Assembly: GCA_019096065.1 (NCBI GenBank)
Contig: JAGUCH010000007.1
Location: 5,230,501-5,294,500, forward strand
Length of the DNA stretch: 64,000 nt
From: Paracyclopina nana
Lineage: Eukaryota > Arthropoda > Copepoda > Cyclopoida > Cyclopettidae
Reading direction: 5' to 3'
Below are positions 8,767-20,562 of this stretch, one piece after another (position 1 is the stretch's first letter; each line of letters opens with the position of its first letter). Both the position numbers and the translations under genes were made by a program. Under the pieces are notes generated by a model. It had not been told where the DNA came from and made no database searches. It saw only the letters and a program-made list of their open reading frames with translations.

Positions 8767-11700
8767 TCAGACAGCATAAAAGATGCTCTCAAAAAAGCTG
8801 AAGAAGCCCTGGGAAATCTGACACCTAAAACACATATCCACATGGAAGGAAACTGATCTTGGTATTCAGGAAGAGGCCAAAGTTTACTGAAGCCATTTTT
8901 CGGGTTCCAACTTTACATAAAGGATGATCCAAGGTCATGAAGAAAAAGAAGACTTTTGCTCCTCTCTATTTTTTGCATGAATGGCCTCAGTAGGAACAAC
9001 ACACCACCAAGCAAACAACTAGATGCTTCCAAAAAGAGAAAAATACAGGAAGGTTTGTTTTTGGTGTCCATTTCATGCTGCAAAGGTCAGCTGTCGCGCG
9101 GGACCGCTGAGCGCGCGCGCTCTTTGTTTACAAAAGATTTTGAATAATCTTTAAAAGCTCTGCATCAAATTATCAATAGGAGCTCAACAAGATATAAAAA
9201 AGACTTTACAGAGGATTTGAAAGGATCTCCTAATCTGTCTTGCTCAACTTGGTACAAAAAAGAAGCGGGAAAAGCTCTCTATTTTCCTAGCTTTTCTACC
9301 AGCCAACTAAGCATGAAATCTAAAGGGCGATCCCATATTCGAATTTTTAGTCAAGTTACGTCGCTAAAACAGCAACCTTACTTGATCAGTTAAGTTCAGC
9401 TTGTTCTAGCCAAGTTCGGTTCGTTTTAGCCATGTTCAGTTGACCGCTGAGCTGACACGTCAACGCGTCGTACATCAGCAGCTGCTGAGCAAAGTTTGCT
9501 TTTCGCAATTAAGAGAGCTTCAGCTACTACGCATGTAAGAACACTTTTTGTAGCCAAGTTTAGTTTAGCAACTGAACTTAGCTAGGCAAGCAAGCTGGTA
9601 CTACATAAAATCAAGCTAAGTAAAGTTCAACGTACATAAATATCTGGGAACGGAACTGAACTAAACTTAACTTTCTACCTAACTTAACTTGACTAATAGG
9701 CCAATATGGGAACGCCCTTAAGTGTTCGCTTTTAAAAGTATTTCTTACCAGATGATGCTCAGTAAAACAATCATTGGAGCATTATGGAAAGCCAGGACCC
9801 AAACTGAGTGGCTGCTGACTGAGGCTGCTGAGCAGGCATTTTTCGCCAAGTGATGGCCAAGCCAAGTTGCTGGGGCAACAGCTGACCCGTGGATTAACCA
9901 TTTCCAGAATTTCCTGCTCTCGTCTGCCCTTGAGCACCACAAGGTGGCAGAAGTGGCAAAAGCAGGCACAAAAGCAACCAAAGATCCAATGGCTCCCATG
10001 GGACTCGCGCGGGCTACTCCATAAAAAATGAGCAAGCCACTGGTCCATGGAAATATAATGATGTAAGAGCCAATATATAGAGCATTGCATGAGCCTCTTA
10101 CGTAATTATGGATACAGAAAGCAACAGCTCCTTTTCGGCTTTTATGTAATCAAACTTTAGTAGCACGAAATAATAGTAGCTAGGTACTTAAAAACTGCTA
10201 AATGGAAAGCTCAAAGGGAAGTGATTTTCATTAAAATTCTGAGCATGAATTTCTTAAGTAAAAAAATGAAGCTAATTAAAGGTCTATTTATATAGACATA
10301 ATTACTGCTCTTGGCATCTGGGGAAGAAAATACAAGGGCGGTCTCATATTCGTCAATTGGGCAAGGTAGGTGGACTCACCTTCCCACCTACCTAGGGTAG
10401 GTAGGTGAGGGTAGGCAGGTGAGGGTAGGCAGGTGGGTAGGTGGGTAACCTAGTAGCTTAGTGAACCAGTTAGTATGCAGGCAAGTTAAGTCAATTTGAC
10501 TCAGAAATCACGAGAGGACATTTTGTGTAGAAGCAGCTTTTTGTTATGCTTAAAAGATTGACTTAAATTGCCTGCACTAACTGGTTTTTGTGTAGAAGCA
10601 GCTTTTTGTTATGCTTAAAAGATTGACTTAAATTGCCTGCACTAACTGGTTTTTGTGTAGAAGCAGCTTTTTGTTATGCTTAAAAGATTGACTTAAATTG
10701 CCTGCACTAACTGGTTCACTAAGCTACCAGGTTACCCACCTACCCACCTGCCTACCCTCACCTGCCTACCCTCACCTACCTACCCTAGGTAGGTGGGAAG
10801 GTGAGTCCACCTACCTTGCCCAATTGACGAATATGAGACCGCCCTACAAAGTGCATAGTACGTTTTCTTGTGGTAGCACTACACGATGTACGGTATGCGA
10901 GACATTACCTAATCATGTTGTTAATCATCAGAGGTTGAGCAAAAGCTCTCAAGAATGAAGAAAGCATTATTAGCGGGAGCCAAGGAGAAGCTAACTTTTT
11001 GTTCTCCAAATACAGACGTAGATACTCCTAAAAAGAGGGAGGCCATGGCAAAAAGCAAGCAACTCAATTACTACAAATTCTTACCTGATCACCAAAAATC
11101 CAATTTCTCACGTGAATGGTGCATTTATGGTATAATCCACTCGCATTTGAATAGACGTCATTTTCACACAGGTTTCTGCTTGAAGGCAGCGGCGTAATTG
11201 GTGATGGAGTGGCAATTTTTTTGAGGCCCTTAAAAATATTGCGAAATTCGCTAGTGGCATTTTTTAAAAAAGGAAAATGCTTACTATTGCGGACCAATTG
11301 AAGCTTTTGGTCGTGGCTTGGTCAGAGTTGGTGAAGATGCTGGCCAAAATGGGCTCACCAAAAATTTCCCGCGGTGACATTTGAAACGAAAGCTGCGATT
11401 CCTTTTCTGTCAGCTTGATTGACAAAACACTTCCATTCATCATATCTGAATGATGAAGAGAGCACATTCATTATATTCCACTGTGCACAATCTCACAAGA
11501 TTGCAGAAAGCAATATTAAAATATTTCCCCACCAGAAATACTTTTCCAATCGCAATTCGTGAAAAGAGAAAGCCTCTTCGAAAATGCAAAGTGAAAGCTC
11601 AGCTCTCGAAGTGAGCAAACTAAAATATGGAGGAAAAACGGGTACCATGATTATTAGCACTTTTGTGGTGGGAAAAAGAGGGCGATGATGAATTGGAGGA

Positions 11701-12526
11701 TTTACTGCTGACACTTGTGCCTCTTGTAATGACATTGGGCTCAAGGAAGATCGTGGTATTATGCTCACCACTCTTGCATTTCATTACTTCGAAGCCTCTC
11801 TCGGCCAAGTCCTGAAAAAAATTACCATATAAAGAAGCCATTGTGCAGCAGCATATGGAAGCTTAAATTCAGAGAAAGCAATTGACTACTTAGGAAGCTG
11901 AGCAACCAAGAGAGCTACATCTACCACAGCTACCCATCCTTCCTCATTAAGTAGTTGTCTCATTACCGTGAGATAGAAAGCAGTTGCAATAAAGAAGATC
12001 CACACAATGCAATGGTAAGACACATAGCATAATCCGATTTGACTGAAATGTACTAGGCTGTAAGCAGCTTTACATAAGTGTTGGTAATGGGCTTTAATTA
12101 TATTGGTTTGCTTTCAAAAGTTTGGAAATGATTCACTTGTTGCTTGCCTGTAAAAAACCTGAGAGCTACTTCAAAAAGGTGGCTTATTCTTTTAGAGCTT
12201 CAAATAAGGACTGCTTATAAGGAGGAAAAAGTACAATCTTACTCTCAGATGAGGCTAGTACTTTACAAAAGACGCTATTCTCATACAATGTGCATGTATT
12301 CTTTCCATTGTGCTAGTATACCCTCTTGTGTAATTATAGAAACACTATCCTATGCACAGGCACACAAAAAAAAAACATGTACACAGATCCCATACAGAAG
12401 AGTAAAGGATTTCTACCCTTTTTTCGACTTTCAGGCTGGCTATAATTCATATTTGTATAACTGGGTCTTCTGGGGCTCACTTTGGTAATATCCTCTCAGC
12501 CAGCCAGAAAATCCTCCAAAACTGCC
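8767..12526 (-). CDS. Unrecognised multi-exon membrane protein (5' end not found)
   Basis: No single ORF shows this gene; I chained short exons with consensus GT/AG sites and matching phases: 12526-12481, 12042-11967, 11811-11646, 11445-11285, 11228-11112, 11027-10909, 10096-9749, 8824-8767 (stop TGA). Phase joins are 2, 0, 1, 0, 0, 2, 2, all consistent. The product would have a membrane segment in exon 2 (CIVWIFFIATAFYL), a long Ser- and Asn-rich loop (SSKSSNSSSPSFSHH), hydrophobic stretches SPWLPLIMLSSFLRAF, ALYIGSYIIIFPWTSGLLIF, GAIGSLVAFVPAFATSATLW and APMIVLLSII, and a short tail ending FFSFFESIFYAV. That suggests a polytopic membrane protein. I do not recognise the family. The first exon listed begins in mid-codon, so upstream exons exist beyond 12526. 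The last exon is the least certain. Two fold-back elements (9325-9717, 10336-10844) sit in its introns. Confidence 0.5.
9325..9717. mobile_element. Fold-back MITE, GGGCG family, copy 1
   Basis: Terminal inverted repeats: left GGGCGATCCCATATTCGAAT, right (reversed) GGGCGTTCCCATATTGGCCT, continuing to TTAGTCAAGTTA. 393 bp, no ORF. Flanks CTAAA/TTAAG match a 5-bp target duplication only partly. Lies in an intron of the minus-strand gene. Confidence 0.7.
10331..10849. mobile_element. Near-perfect palindromic MITE, GGGCG family, copy 2
   Basis: Element 10336-10844 flanked by TACAA duplications (10331-10335, 10845-10849). Its ends read GGGCGGTCTCATATTCGTCA and the complement. The arms are about 150 bp and nearly perfect, rich in GTAGGTGG/CCACCTAC units, enough to fold into one large hairpin. 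It lies in the intron between exons 11027-10909 and 10096-9749 of the minus-strand gene. Confidence 0.85.
10521..10715. repeat. Three 65-bp tandem units inside the palindrome
   Basis: The unit starting GTGTAGAAGCAGCTTTTTGT recurs at 10525, 10590 and 10655, an exact 65-bp period. Each unit ends in the arm sequence CTGCACTAACTGG, so the expansion involves one arm and the loop. Confidence 0.9.
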
Positions 12527-12728
12527 CTGAAGAAATTAGTTTTCTCAGGTTGTGCTACAAGATGGCAGTACACATGCGACAATTTCACGGGCAAATAACC
12601 AGCCTAAAATCCCAAGCTCTAAGGTTCAGAAATGCCCTGATCTTGTAAGCCCCAACCTCCTTAAGAAAATGGACCCAAAACACTTATGCTCAGCTCATCT
12701 GCTAAAAACATGAAAAAAAAATATTGCC

Positions 12729-12985
12729 TGGTAAGCCAAGTTAAGATGGAAAAAAATTAAGCTTAGTTCAGTTCCGTTCTCAAAAATGTATCTATGTAGG
12801 GAAATCCTATTAACTTCGTTTTTCATTTCATGTATCTCTACTAGCTTAATTGCTTGCTTAGCTAACTTGCCGAGCTGAACAGCTGAAAAAAGTGGTGTTG
12901 CAGTCAATTAGCATTCAATTAAGGTTACTACTGTTTTAGCAAGGTAACTTGGCAAAAAATTCTCAAATATGAGATTGTTCTTAAT
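12729..12985. mobile_element. Degenerate GGGCG-family MITE, inverted copy of 9325-9717
   Basis: Resembles the reverse complement of copy 1: TTAGTTCAGTTCCGTTCTC near 12765 and ACTGTTTTAGCAAGGTAACT near 12930, ending CTCAAATATGAGATTGTTCT. Terminal GGGCG is decayed. Confidence 0.5.
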
Positions 12986-13111
12986 GTAAGCTATTTTGAT
13001 TATTCTATTCTGAAATTATTGAGCGCTTTCAATTGAAATATTTTTTAGAGTAGATGAGCACAGCAACATAATGAGAAGGAGAAAGTTTGACAATTTTGAG
13101 CCATTTGGCTG

Positions 13112-13583
13112 TTGTTGTTGTTGTTGTACAACTGTACCACTGTTCTCTTACACACTTTGTGTCCGTCTCTCACTCAAAATGATCCAAAGTTGGGCAACTT
13201 TATCGGCAGGACTTCCACAGTGGTGCATGCGGTGGTAGCAATTGTTGCTTTCAATTACTTTTGGGCCAACTTTGGTCAAGATGTCGACAGACACGCAAAA
13301 CTTGGGGAAATAATGGCTGCTGCAGCAACAGCTGCAATCTTACACCACATAGGTATCATTTGGTGTGTACCACGACCACAGTGGAATATTCAGCTCGACC
13401 ATCTAATCCACTGTGCGCGCAAAAAAATCAAGATTTGCCCAGAAAACGAGCAAATAGAGTTTATAGGCGCGTTCATCTACAAAATTGGTAAAATGAAATT
13501 ACTTCAATACATCATGATATGATTGACAGTTGTTTCTTCTCATTGAAGCTTTCGTTTTTGTCGGTTTTTTCTTACTTGGCTGA
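13112..13583 (+). CDS. Possible two-exon 3' end of an unrecognised gene
   Basis: An open frame across 13112-13487 includes hydrophobic stretches VVHAVVAIVAFNYFWANF and EIMAAAATAAILHHIGIIWC, then CPENEQIEFIGAFIYKI. A GT donor at 13488 in phase 1 joins an acceptor after TTCTTCTCATTGAAG to 13549-13583, encoding FVFVGFFLLG and a stop. The true start of the first exon is unclear (acceptor possibly near 13199), and the first codons overlap a (GTT)n run at 13111-13127. No family recognised. It may equally be a chance ORF. Confidence 0.2.
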
Positions 13584-13850
13584 AGAAAAGTTTCGCGGCA
13601 AACAAGTTGGCTTACGTAAGCGTTTTTCTTTTTTGGACTAAGAGCTGAAATATTTTCCATTGGAGCTTTTGAAGTTTTCAGAGCCCACTATAAAGAAAAT
13701 GTGTATATATCTCCACAAAATAAAATAGGAGAAAGCTGCTCATGAAATTGTTGCAGCAGCCATAACTCTACATAGCAAATATCATAAATCTTAAAGGGAA
13801 GTTTTTGACACACAAGAATAATAGATTGCAGTTTGGTACAGCACCTAAGC

Positions 13851-14056
13851 GTAAAGGCCCTATTCACTTGTTCCATAATATATGGTATTTTGGCCGAATT
13901 TTGGCAGAAAGCAAACAAATTCAAGCCATTCTTTTTTTTCACTATTTTGCCTCTAATTGGCCTAACTTTTGAGCAATTTTGGCTTGTTTTTTCAATCGAT
14001 ATTTTGCCAAAATATTAGCCAAAATGAAACTTAGCAGCTGAACGCAGCCATTAAAA
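13851..14056. mobile_element. Fold-back MITE, GGTTCACC family (degenerate)
   Basis: Left end AAAGGCCCTATTCACTTGTT, right end reversed ATGGCTGCGTTCAGCTGC. These resemble the AAGGCCNGGTTCACCTGC ends of elements near 60 and 62.6 kb. The interior holds short inverted repeats around TTTTGCCAAAATATTAGCC. Confidence 0.45.
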
Positions 14057-14469
14057 AAGTTACCTTATTCTCGTCCATTCTCATTAGATTTCCCAAATGG
14101 TCACCATCAGACAAGACCAAGAAAGTTGTTGCCACAGGGAATTAAGGGGATCCTTTGAGAAGAAATCCTCCTCGCCTTAAATAGGATATTATTACCTTGC
14201 TTGATACAAAATAGAGATGCTTAGCAGAAAAAGTGACGGCCAGGTCAGGTAGCCTTTTCCAAGCTGACTAACCAGATTACTGGACATGATATCAAATTAC
14301 TGAGAAGACTCACCAGCATTGAAGCTGGCAATTTTGAAAGCTCTCAGATTAACCTTAAGGATTATATTGCTCATTCAGCAACATGGAAGTAAGCAAGGCT
14401 GTGTTCAGCTACATTTCTTTTTTTACAAAAGGCTGATGTTTTGTAAAAAAAAAATAGGGTGCCATCTTT

Positions 14470-15347
14470 AAGGTAGACACATTTTGTACAGTCGGAATAA
14501 GTTAGACACCTTTTGGCATAGTCATTTTTGGTTAGACACATTTTTCATGACTGTCATGTTTCAGCATAGACACCTTTTGGCATAGTTGGATTTTGTTATA
14601 AAGTCAAGCTATTTTAATTTAAGACACCCTAGCGTAGTACTTTTAGGTTAGACAGATCTTAATAACTGGTATACTTTAAGTTAGACACCTTTTGGCATAG
14701 CACTTTTAAGTAGACAACATTTTTGTGACAGGAACATTTTAGGTTAGACACCAGAGACTTATATAGAAAGAGAAGTGCTACTTCTTGCATTCTCACTGCA
14801 CGCGAGCGCGCGCCAAGTGCTACAAGTTATTTTGAAAACGTTTGGGTCAGCTGTTCTAATAAAGTAGTCAACAGGCTGCTTTGATCCAGAAAGGAAAACG
14901 CCAACTGGCACCTCTGTTTTACAACTTTTAATTCCTATTAGTTGGGGAAATATTTATAAAAAACAAAAGATAGCCCTAGCAAAATTGAACAGCTCGTAAA
15001 ATAGGACTATTTTGGCTAAGTGGACTCATTCAGGAGTTATTAGCAACCAAAAGTCTGCCCCGGCCCAAATTCAGCCAGCCGCGACCAATATTCCATTGTA
15101 GTCTCTTTTGGAGCGTGCAGCAGATCTGCAAACGCACCCCCATAAGCCTCGCCCAGTAGCACTTCTCTTGATATATAAGTCTCTGTTAGACACCTTTTGG
15201 TACAGTACTTTTAGCTCAGACACACCAAGACGTTTTAGGTTAGACACCTTTTGGTACAGTACTTTTAGCTTAGACACACCAAGACGTTTTAGGTTAGACA
15301 CCTTTTGGTACAGTACTTTTAGCTTTAGACACACCGAGATGTTTTAG
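14470..15347. repeat. GTTAGACACC tandem array, split by an insertion
   Basis: Degenerate units of GTTAGACACCTTTTGGCATA run from about 14470 to 14752. The array resumes at 15185 with three regular 54-bp units (starts 15185, 15239, 15293). Both halves have the same orientation. Minus-strand ORFs here simply translate the repeat. Confidence 0.8.
14753..15184. mobile_element. MITE inserted in the GTTAGACACC array
   Basis: 432 bp with ~30-bp terminal inverted repeats starting AGAGACTTATATA, two mismatches in the first 30. Flanked by GTTAGACACC on both sides (14743-14752, 15185-15194), either a 9-10 bp target duplication (Mutator-like length) or simply array units. No ORF. Confidence 0.65.
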
Positions 15348-17086
15348 GTTAGGTTCAGCTTGGGGCCGAGCAGCGTTTTTTATGGCAATTTTTGCTATTT
15401 TGTCTCATGGTTTTCAGCATATTTCAAAACAAACCAGCTTTCTTCACGTTTCTTTGATAAAAGATAAAATTTAATTAGTGATTTTGCTCAAAAGGACTAA
15501 AATGTGTAGCATTCAATAGCCAAAATTAGATTTGTTTACTTTCAAGTTGGCTTAAAGTCGATCTGATTGTTGGAACCGGGCTTATGATACATGCTGAAAG
15601 AAGTTTTGATTCAACTAAGATATGTGATACACGGACGGAAAGAATGTAAGCTTACAGTATCTTTTTACTATGTTGTGTACGTTGATGATCAATGCTTTAG
15701 CATGCATACAAATGAGAGGGAAACAGCCTCGTTTTCCATGCTCTCAATAACAACCACAATTGGCTTTTTACAAAACAAATGAATAAATTAAGGCTGCAGC
15801 CTTCTCAAAAACTGACTAATTTTAATAAATATAATATTTTTTTAAATCAATAGCTTCAAATTGGGTTTGATTGAAATCCAGCATTTTTCCCTTGGCATAC
15901 TTAAAATTGGTTCAGTCAGGCCGAAATGACAGAATTGAATTAATTGACATTTCATTGATATTCCATACCGATACATCTAGTTCTTTCCTTACAGTAGTTT
16001 GAAAATACTCATGAATGCAATAATAGTTTTGGTGCAGACTGCAAATGAATTAGGATTTTTCATAGTACGTTCACTGATGGAATTGCACAAAAGTCAGGAG
16101 AAAAGGCTTTTTCAGTAAAGCAGATGACCTTTTGTCACGAACCTTTGTTTCCTATCTTGATCACCACGGAGAAGGAGGAGTTTAGTTCATCCATTTCGAC
16201 ATTAACCTTAAAAGGCTAATTTCAAATCATCCATCAAAAGCACAAAAACGTCCTTTTTATGTAAAACAAAAATTATAGTACATTTGTAGCAAAAGAAAAA
16301 TATCCCAAATCAATTTACTCGTTCTTTATCGATTTGTTCATGGGGTTAGCATATTGTCATATAGAACATGTAATGATTACTACACATATGTGTGTGCATA
16401 GCCAGAAATTATTGGGGGAGTATTCAGTTTAAATATGGATTTTCCTGATATGGATTAAAGCAAGAATTCGTCAAAATAGAAAAGTTCATTGAATTTAGCC
16501 AAAAAATATAGCATATTATGCAGCAGGGCCACAAATTCATTTGGAATTCCTGTCTATCACTTTCAATGAATTATAAGGGCTTAAAGTCTATCATCAAACG
16601 GCCGTCGTAGTCGTCATCCGTACGATGTTTGCTTTTACTATGTAATATTTGTGAAGATACAAGTTGTGCCAGTATTTGGCTAGCGTTCAGGGATAAAGCA
16701 GGGAGCTGGCCTTTGTAGGATAGTGGTGTAGCATTACCAGACGTGTACTTCTACTTGAGGCCTTTTATGAGCATTCAGGCTGTGTGATTCATTTTTCCAG
16801 GCCCAAAAAGGCTTTCACGACTCCCTTATACAGATACTTTGGTAAGGTACTAAAAAATGCATGTGGTTTACCTACAGCCATGCACCCAAGCAACTACTAT
16901 ACTTAACTTCTGGGGTATATATACCATGGTTATTCAACACCCTAGTGAATTACAAAATGAAGTACACAAAGAGTTGCTGCTGCAACTCAGAGCGCCACCT
17001 AGCGGCCAAAAATAAGAGAGTCAAGCATATAGAGGAGACTGCGCGTTTTATAAACTTATATATACTAGGTTGAGTTACAACTTTTA
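15348..17086. other. AT-rich interval without a supported gene
   Basis: 1.7 kb with many stops on both strands. A CTCF-like motif lies at 16992-17005. I see nothing else. Confidence 0.4.
16992..17005 (-). promoter_or_regulatory. CTCF-like motif
   Basis: GCGCCACCTAGCGG; its complement CCGCTAGGTGGCGC matches 13 of 14 positions of the CTCF core consensus CCASYAGRKGGCRS. No occupancy evidence. Confidence 0.35.
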
Positions 17087-17810
17087 TATGATGGAAAGCA
17101 ATTTTCGCATGTATAATTCAGTTTACCAATTCATCTCAGTTCATACAACTACACATATATAAAAGCTCTGACGTTTACTTATCAAGTGACACACATTATA
17201 AAGTATTTTATAAGGTGTGTTGCTCCTCTGTTTGACCAGAGACCATGATACTGTCCAAGAAGTGAATCCCATTGCAGAAAAAAGGAGAAAAAATGCCTAG
17301 TTCCCATATGGAGATCAAACCCTGAACATCGCGATTAGGAGTCCAGTGCACTATTGACTGAGCTGCCAATACAGTTAGAAAAATTGTTGATAGAATTCCT
17401 TTTTATTCTTCTTCTAAGCTGAGCTAAGCTTAGTAGAAGAGTCTCTATCAGAGATACCAGACACAACTTAACCTAACACATCTTTTAGCTCGAAAAAGTG
17501 CCAAATCCAAAATGCACAATTTTTAATTGATTGATTAACGCTTTCAACTACACTTGCCCTACTGAGGGCCTCTCAACCCTAGCCTTCAAAGTAATGGATC
17601 AGATGCTTAGTTGAGATTGCCTGGTCTGGTGGTAAATTCATTAACATTTGAAAATTACTTTCCATCACATAAAATCGTATATATATGTACACAAATTATA
17701 AAACATGCTTACAAAATATCTGAGCTCATTTTGCTAAGTAAAAATCTCGTAGCATCACTTGGCTCTCGCAAGCTCGAGCCCGCAAAGTTGCCACTCGATT
17801 TTTACTTTTT

Positions 17811-18813
17811 GGGGATGCTATATCATTTCAATGATGGTGCAGTTTGGGTGTATCTCGGAGTTGGCTAAATAGATTAACCTAAAAATTGGCATGCATACTG
17901 AGAATTAGATTCTAAGCTACTTTTGCTTAAATAACTTTTTTATTGAATGACTTTTTCTGAATCTTAAAAAATAAAAATATAATTTATTACATGATAGCTA
18001 CTCTAAAAATGTTTTATGCACTTTTTTGTCAAAAGTATATCGACATGTTGGATAAATCTAAGTTTTAAGCAAGTTTAATTTAATGTTTGTTACTTAATAT
18101 TGTTTAGGAATATCATTTTAAAAATCAGAGTTTGAATTTCCCGCCAAGAGGCATGACAGGTGTTTTTGTTTGTTTAGGTGTCCAAAGTCAAAATTCAAAC
18201 ACAATAAATTGATTCTCAACATTTCTATCTAAAGTCACTCAACCTTTCCAAAAAATGAAATACATGCAGCTATTTCCCTAATAAAATAGCTTAATTGTGA
18301 GGCAGTTTAGCTTCATTTCATGATTTTTTTGGTAGCAAAAATAACATGACACATTGGGAAGCTCTTAAAAAAATAATTCATATAACTTTTTTTTGTAGCT
18401 TGTGCAGTGCTCCACATTTCAGTTTGCTTTGCTCTTTTGAAGAGTCAGCAGATTCTGGAGCGCCACCTGGTGAGAAGTGATTGAAACTGCAAAAACTAAA
18501 AAAGTAAAAATGTAGCATTAATAGCAACTTAAGAACATAATTCATTAAATGTTTATCAAAGATACTTGTAAAATCATCAGATTAAAAAAGTTTTTAAGAG
18601 CTAAAAAGTTATACTTACTGAAATAATAGTGATTAAAGCTAAAAAGTTTAAAAAATCATAGTTTCAATAAGGATTGTATTTCAAAACAGTTATTTAAGCA
18701 AAAGTAGCTTAGAATCTAATTCTCAGTACGTATACCAATTTTTAGGTAAATCTATTTAGCCAACTCCGAGATACACCCAAACTGCACCATCATTGAAATG
18801 ATATAGCATCCCC
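17811..18813. mobile_element. Nested non-autonomous DNA transposon with ~130-bp TIRs
   Basis: Both ends read GGGGATGCTATATCATTTCA inward and stay inverted-repeated for about 130 bp (to near CTTTTGCTTAAATAA). TTT flanks each side (17808-17810, 18814-18816). The empty site is visible in the second repeat copy near 59176. The 1003-bp interior is AT-rich with no transposase ORF. A CTCF-like motif lies inside at 18460-18473. Confidence 0.8.
18460..18473 (-). promoter_or_regulatory. CTCF-like motif inside transposon
   Basis: GCGCCACCTGGTGA; the complement matches 13 of 14 positions of CCASYAGRKGGCRS. No occupancy evidence. Confidence 0.3.
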
Positions 18814-18870
18814 TTTGCTCAGCTATTTTATTAGCTTGTTTTATAAATTGTTTACATATATAAATAGATA

Positions 18871-20557
18871 TAGTCAAATCTTGACATTGAGAGCCATCTG
18901 CTAGAAACTTTGAACCTTACTTTTATGCATGAGAGAAACTGTGACAAAATGGATGATGATGTGTAAGCTAGCTGCTCCTTTAGAAAGGCCATATCAACCT
19001 TCTATAAAGCTCACAAAGTACAAATAGTGAGTTGTTGTGAGTAAAGCCCTTTTTAAGGGCTCTATTCTTGACAAGGGCAAGGAAAATCCATTCAAAAAGT
19101 ACATTCCCTATTATTATTAATCAGTTGTGCTTTGTAATCAAGGGCAAAATTGCAGATTGCTCAGCCTTAGTTGTTGCTTAAGCTTATTCTGTAACAGTTG
19201 CTGATCCAACAAGTTCCAATAAAAAATGTCACAGTGGCACAACTCAGGTTTTTCTCTTTACATGCCAAGTGCTAGCTTTCTACCACAAATTGGGGATCCT
19301 TGGGAGCGTAGGCCTTTCACACTGCTTGCTCCACTGTGAGAAAGAAAGCTGCGTCAAATTTGCAGGCTGTATAGAGTCTTCAAACAACTTTGCTAACAGT
19401 TTTGTAAAGCAGGCAAAATAAAAATCTCACTCTTTCATATTAGAAAATTGTTGCTCATGCTAAAACTAGCTAACTCTACAAAAGGTATTATTTTAATGGA
19501 AAGCAAATAAACTCAAGGAGTTTTTAATGCTATTAAAAGACTTCTCTTTAATTCTAAGCCTAATTACCTTAAACTAGGCATTATCTGATATCTGTTTGAT
19601 TTTCTGCATGTTTTTCCTCTCCTCTGAACATTACCCAACTACTGAGCTACAAAAGAGCCGACTTTGCCCCTATATTTTGCTAAGAAAAAAAGAATACTGC
19701 TTTAAAAACTTGGCTTTTTTGCAATAGAGAGCAAACAAAAAAGAAGAGATTGACCCATATCAGCAAATCTGAGAAGAAATCATTTGCCGTTTATTAGCGG
19801 ATTGCAAGTGAAAAGCTGACATAAAAACAGAGCCTTTTTCCCAGAGTGCTTTTGCTCTTCTTCTCAGTTCTCATCATCAATGTTGGGCGCTGGAGCTATG
19901 CAAAGGTCTCAGTTCTTTGGTGGTGTCCATTCAGCTAACAGCAAATCCTAGAACATGTGCCATCTTGTTGATTCTATCTAAAATCAGCAATTTATTTTCT
20001 CTCATAAAAAGGGGCTGAAACAGAGCAATCCTGAAGGGCCTTAGGAAAAGTAAGTTGCTCAAAAGTACTTCAGTTTTATTATGAAATGTTGAGGCAAATC
20101 ATTTGTCAACACCTAGGCGCAATTTGATTGGTTGAACGGCGTGTTTATTTGTAAACAAACTCAGCTCATTTCAAGTGATTTGATTGGTCCACAACCGCGC
20201 TGCTGCTGAGAGAGTTGTGTTATCAGTTTTTACAGGTGTGCAGTAATGTAAATGTAAGTAAATGATTCACATTTTATTTTATGTATTTCCAAAAAAAGAC
20301 ACTTTTTTGTTTTGTTTTTTGTCTCATTTTTATCATTAAAAAAGCGCATGGATGTGTGTGTATGTGTGTGGAAAAGTACAAATTAGCATACTCTGACACA
20401 CATCCAAACTTCACATACTATTCCCCCATGACAAGTAGAAGCAAGTCCCAAAGTCCAATAATTATTGCACAATTTCCGAATTGAGAGAGCAAAAATCAAT
20501 AATTCTTTACTGCTAATTGCAACCTAGACCTAGACACTTTTTTCATTTACTATTTTC
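18871..20557. other. Interval without a supported gene
   Basis: AT-rich. Two ATTGG (inverted CCAAT) boxes near 20128 and 20182 flank TGTTTATTTGTAAACA, which could be promoter-like, but no gene follows that I can support. Confidence 0.35.
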
Positions 20558-20562
20558 GCTTA

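Larger units (their letters stand above)
17087..18870. repeat. Dispersed repeat, copy 1 (interrupted by a transposon)
   Basis: Starts TTATATGATGGAAAGCAATT and matches 58459-59236 closely over its whole length except for the 1003-bp insertion at 17811-18813. It ends TTTATAAATTGTTTACATAT in both copies. Positions ~17303-17375 (minus) are tRNA-like but decayed. Ends carry an internal inverted repeat ATATGATGGAAAG. Confidence 0.8.

Noticed and set aside
9105-9125. CGCGCGCGC run as promoter CpG island
   Set aside because: Too short, only ~20 bp, and within an intron of the minus-strand gene.
12144-12488. 114-codon plus ORF
   Set aside because: Overlaps an exon of the minus-strand gene at its end and has no domain, splice border or sensible composition.
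15071-15334. Minus-strand ORF with repeating LKVLYQKVSNLKRLGVS units
   Set aside because: It is only the translation of the 54-bp tandem array; the 18-residue period equals the DNA period.
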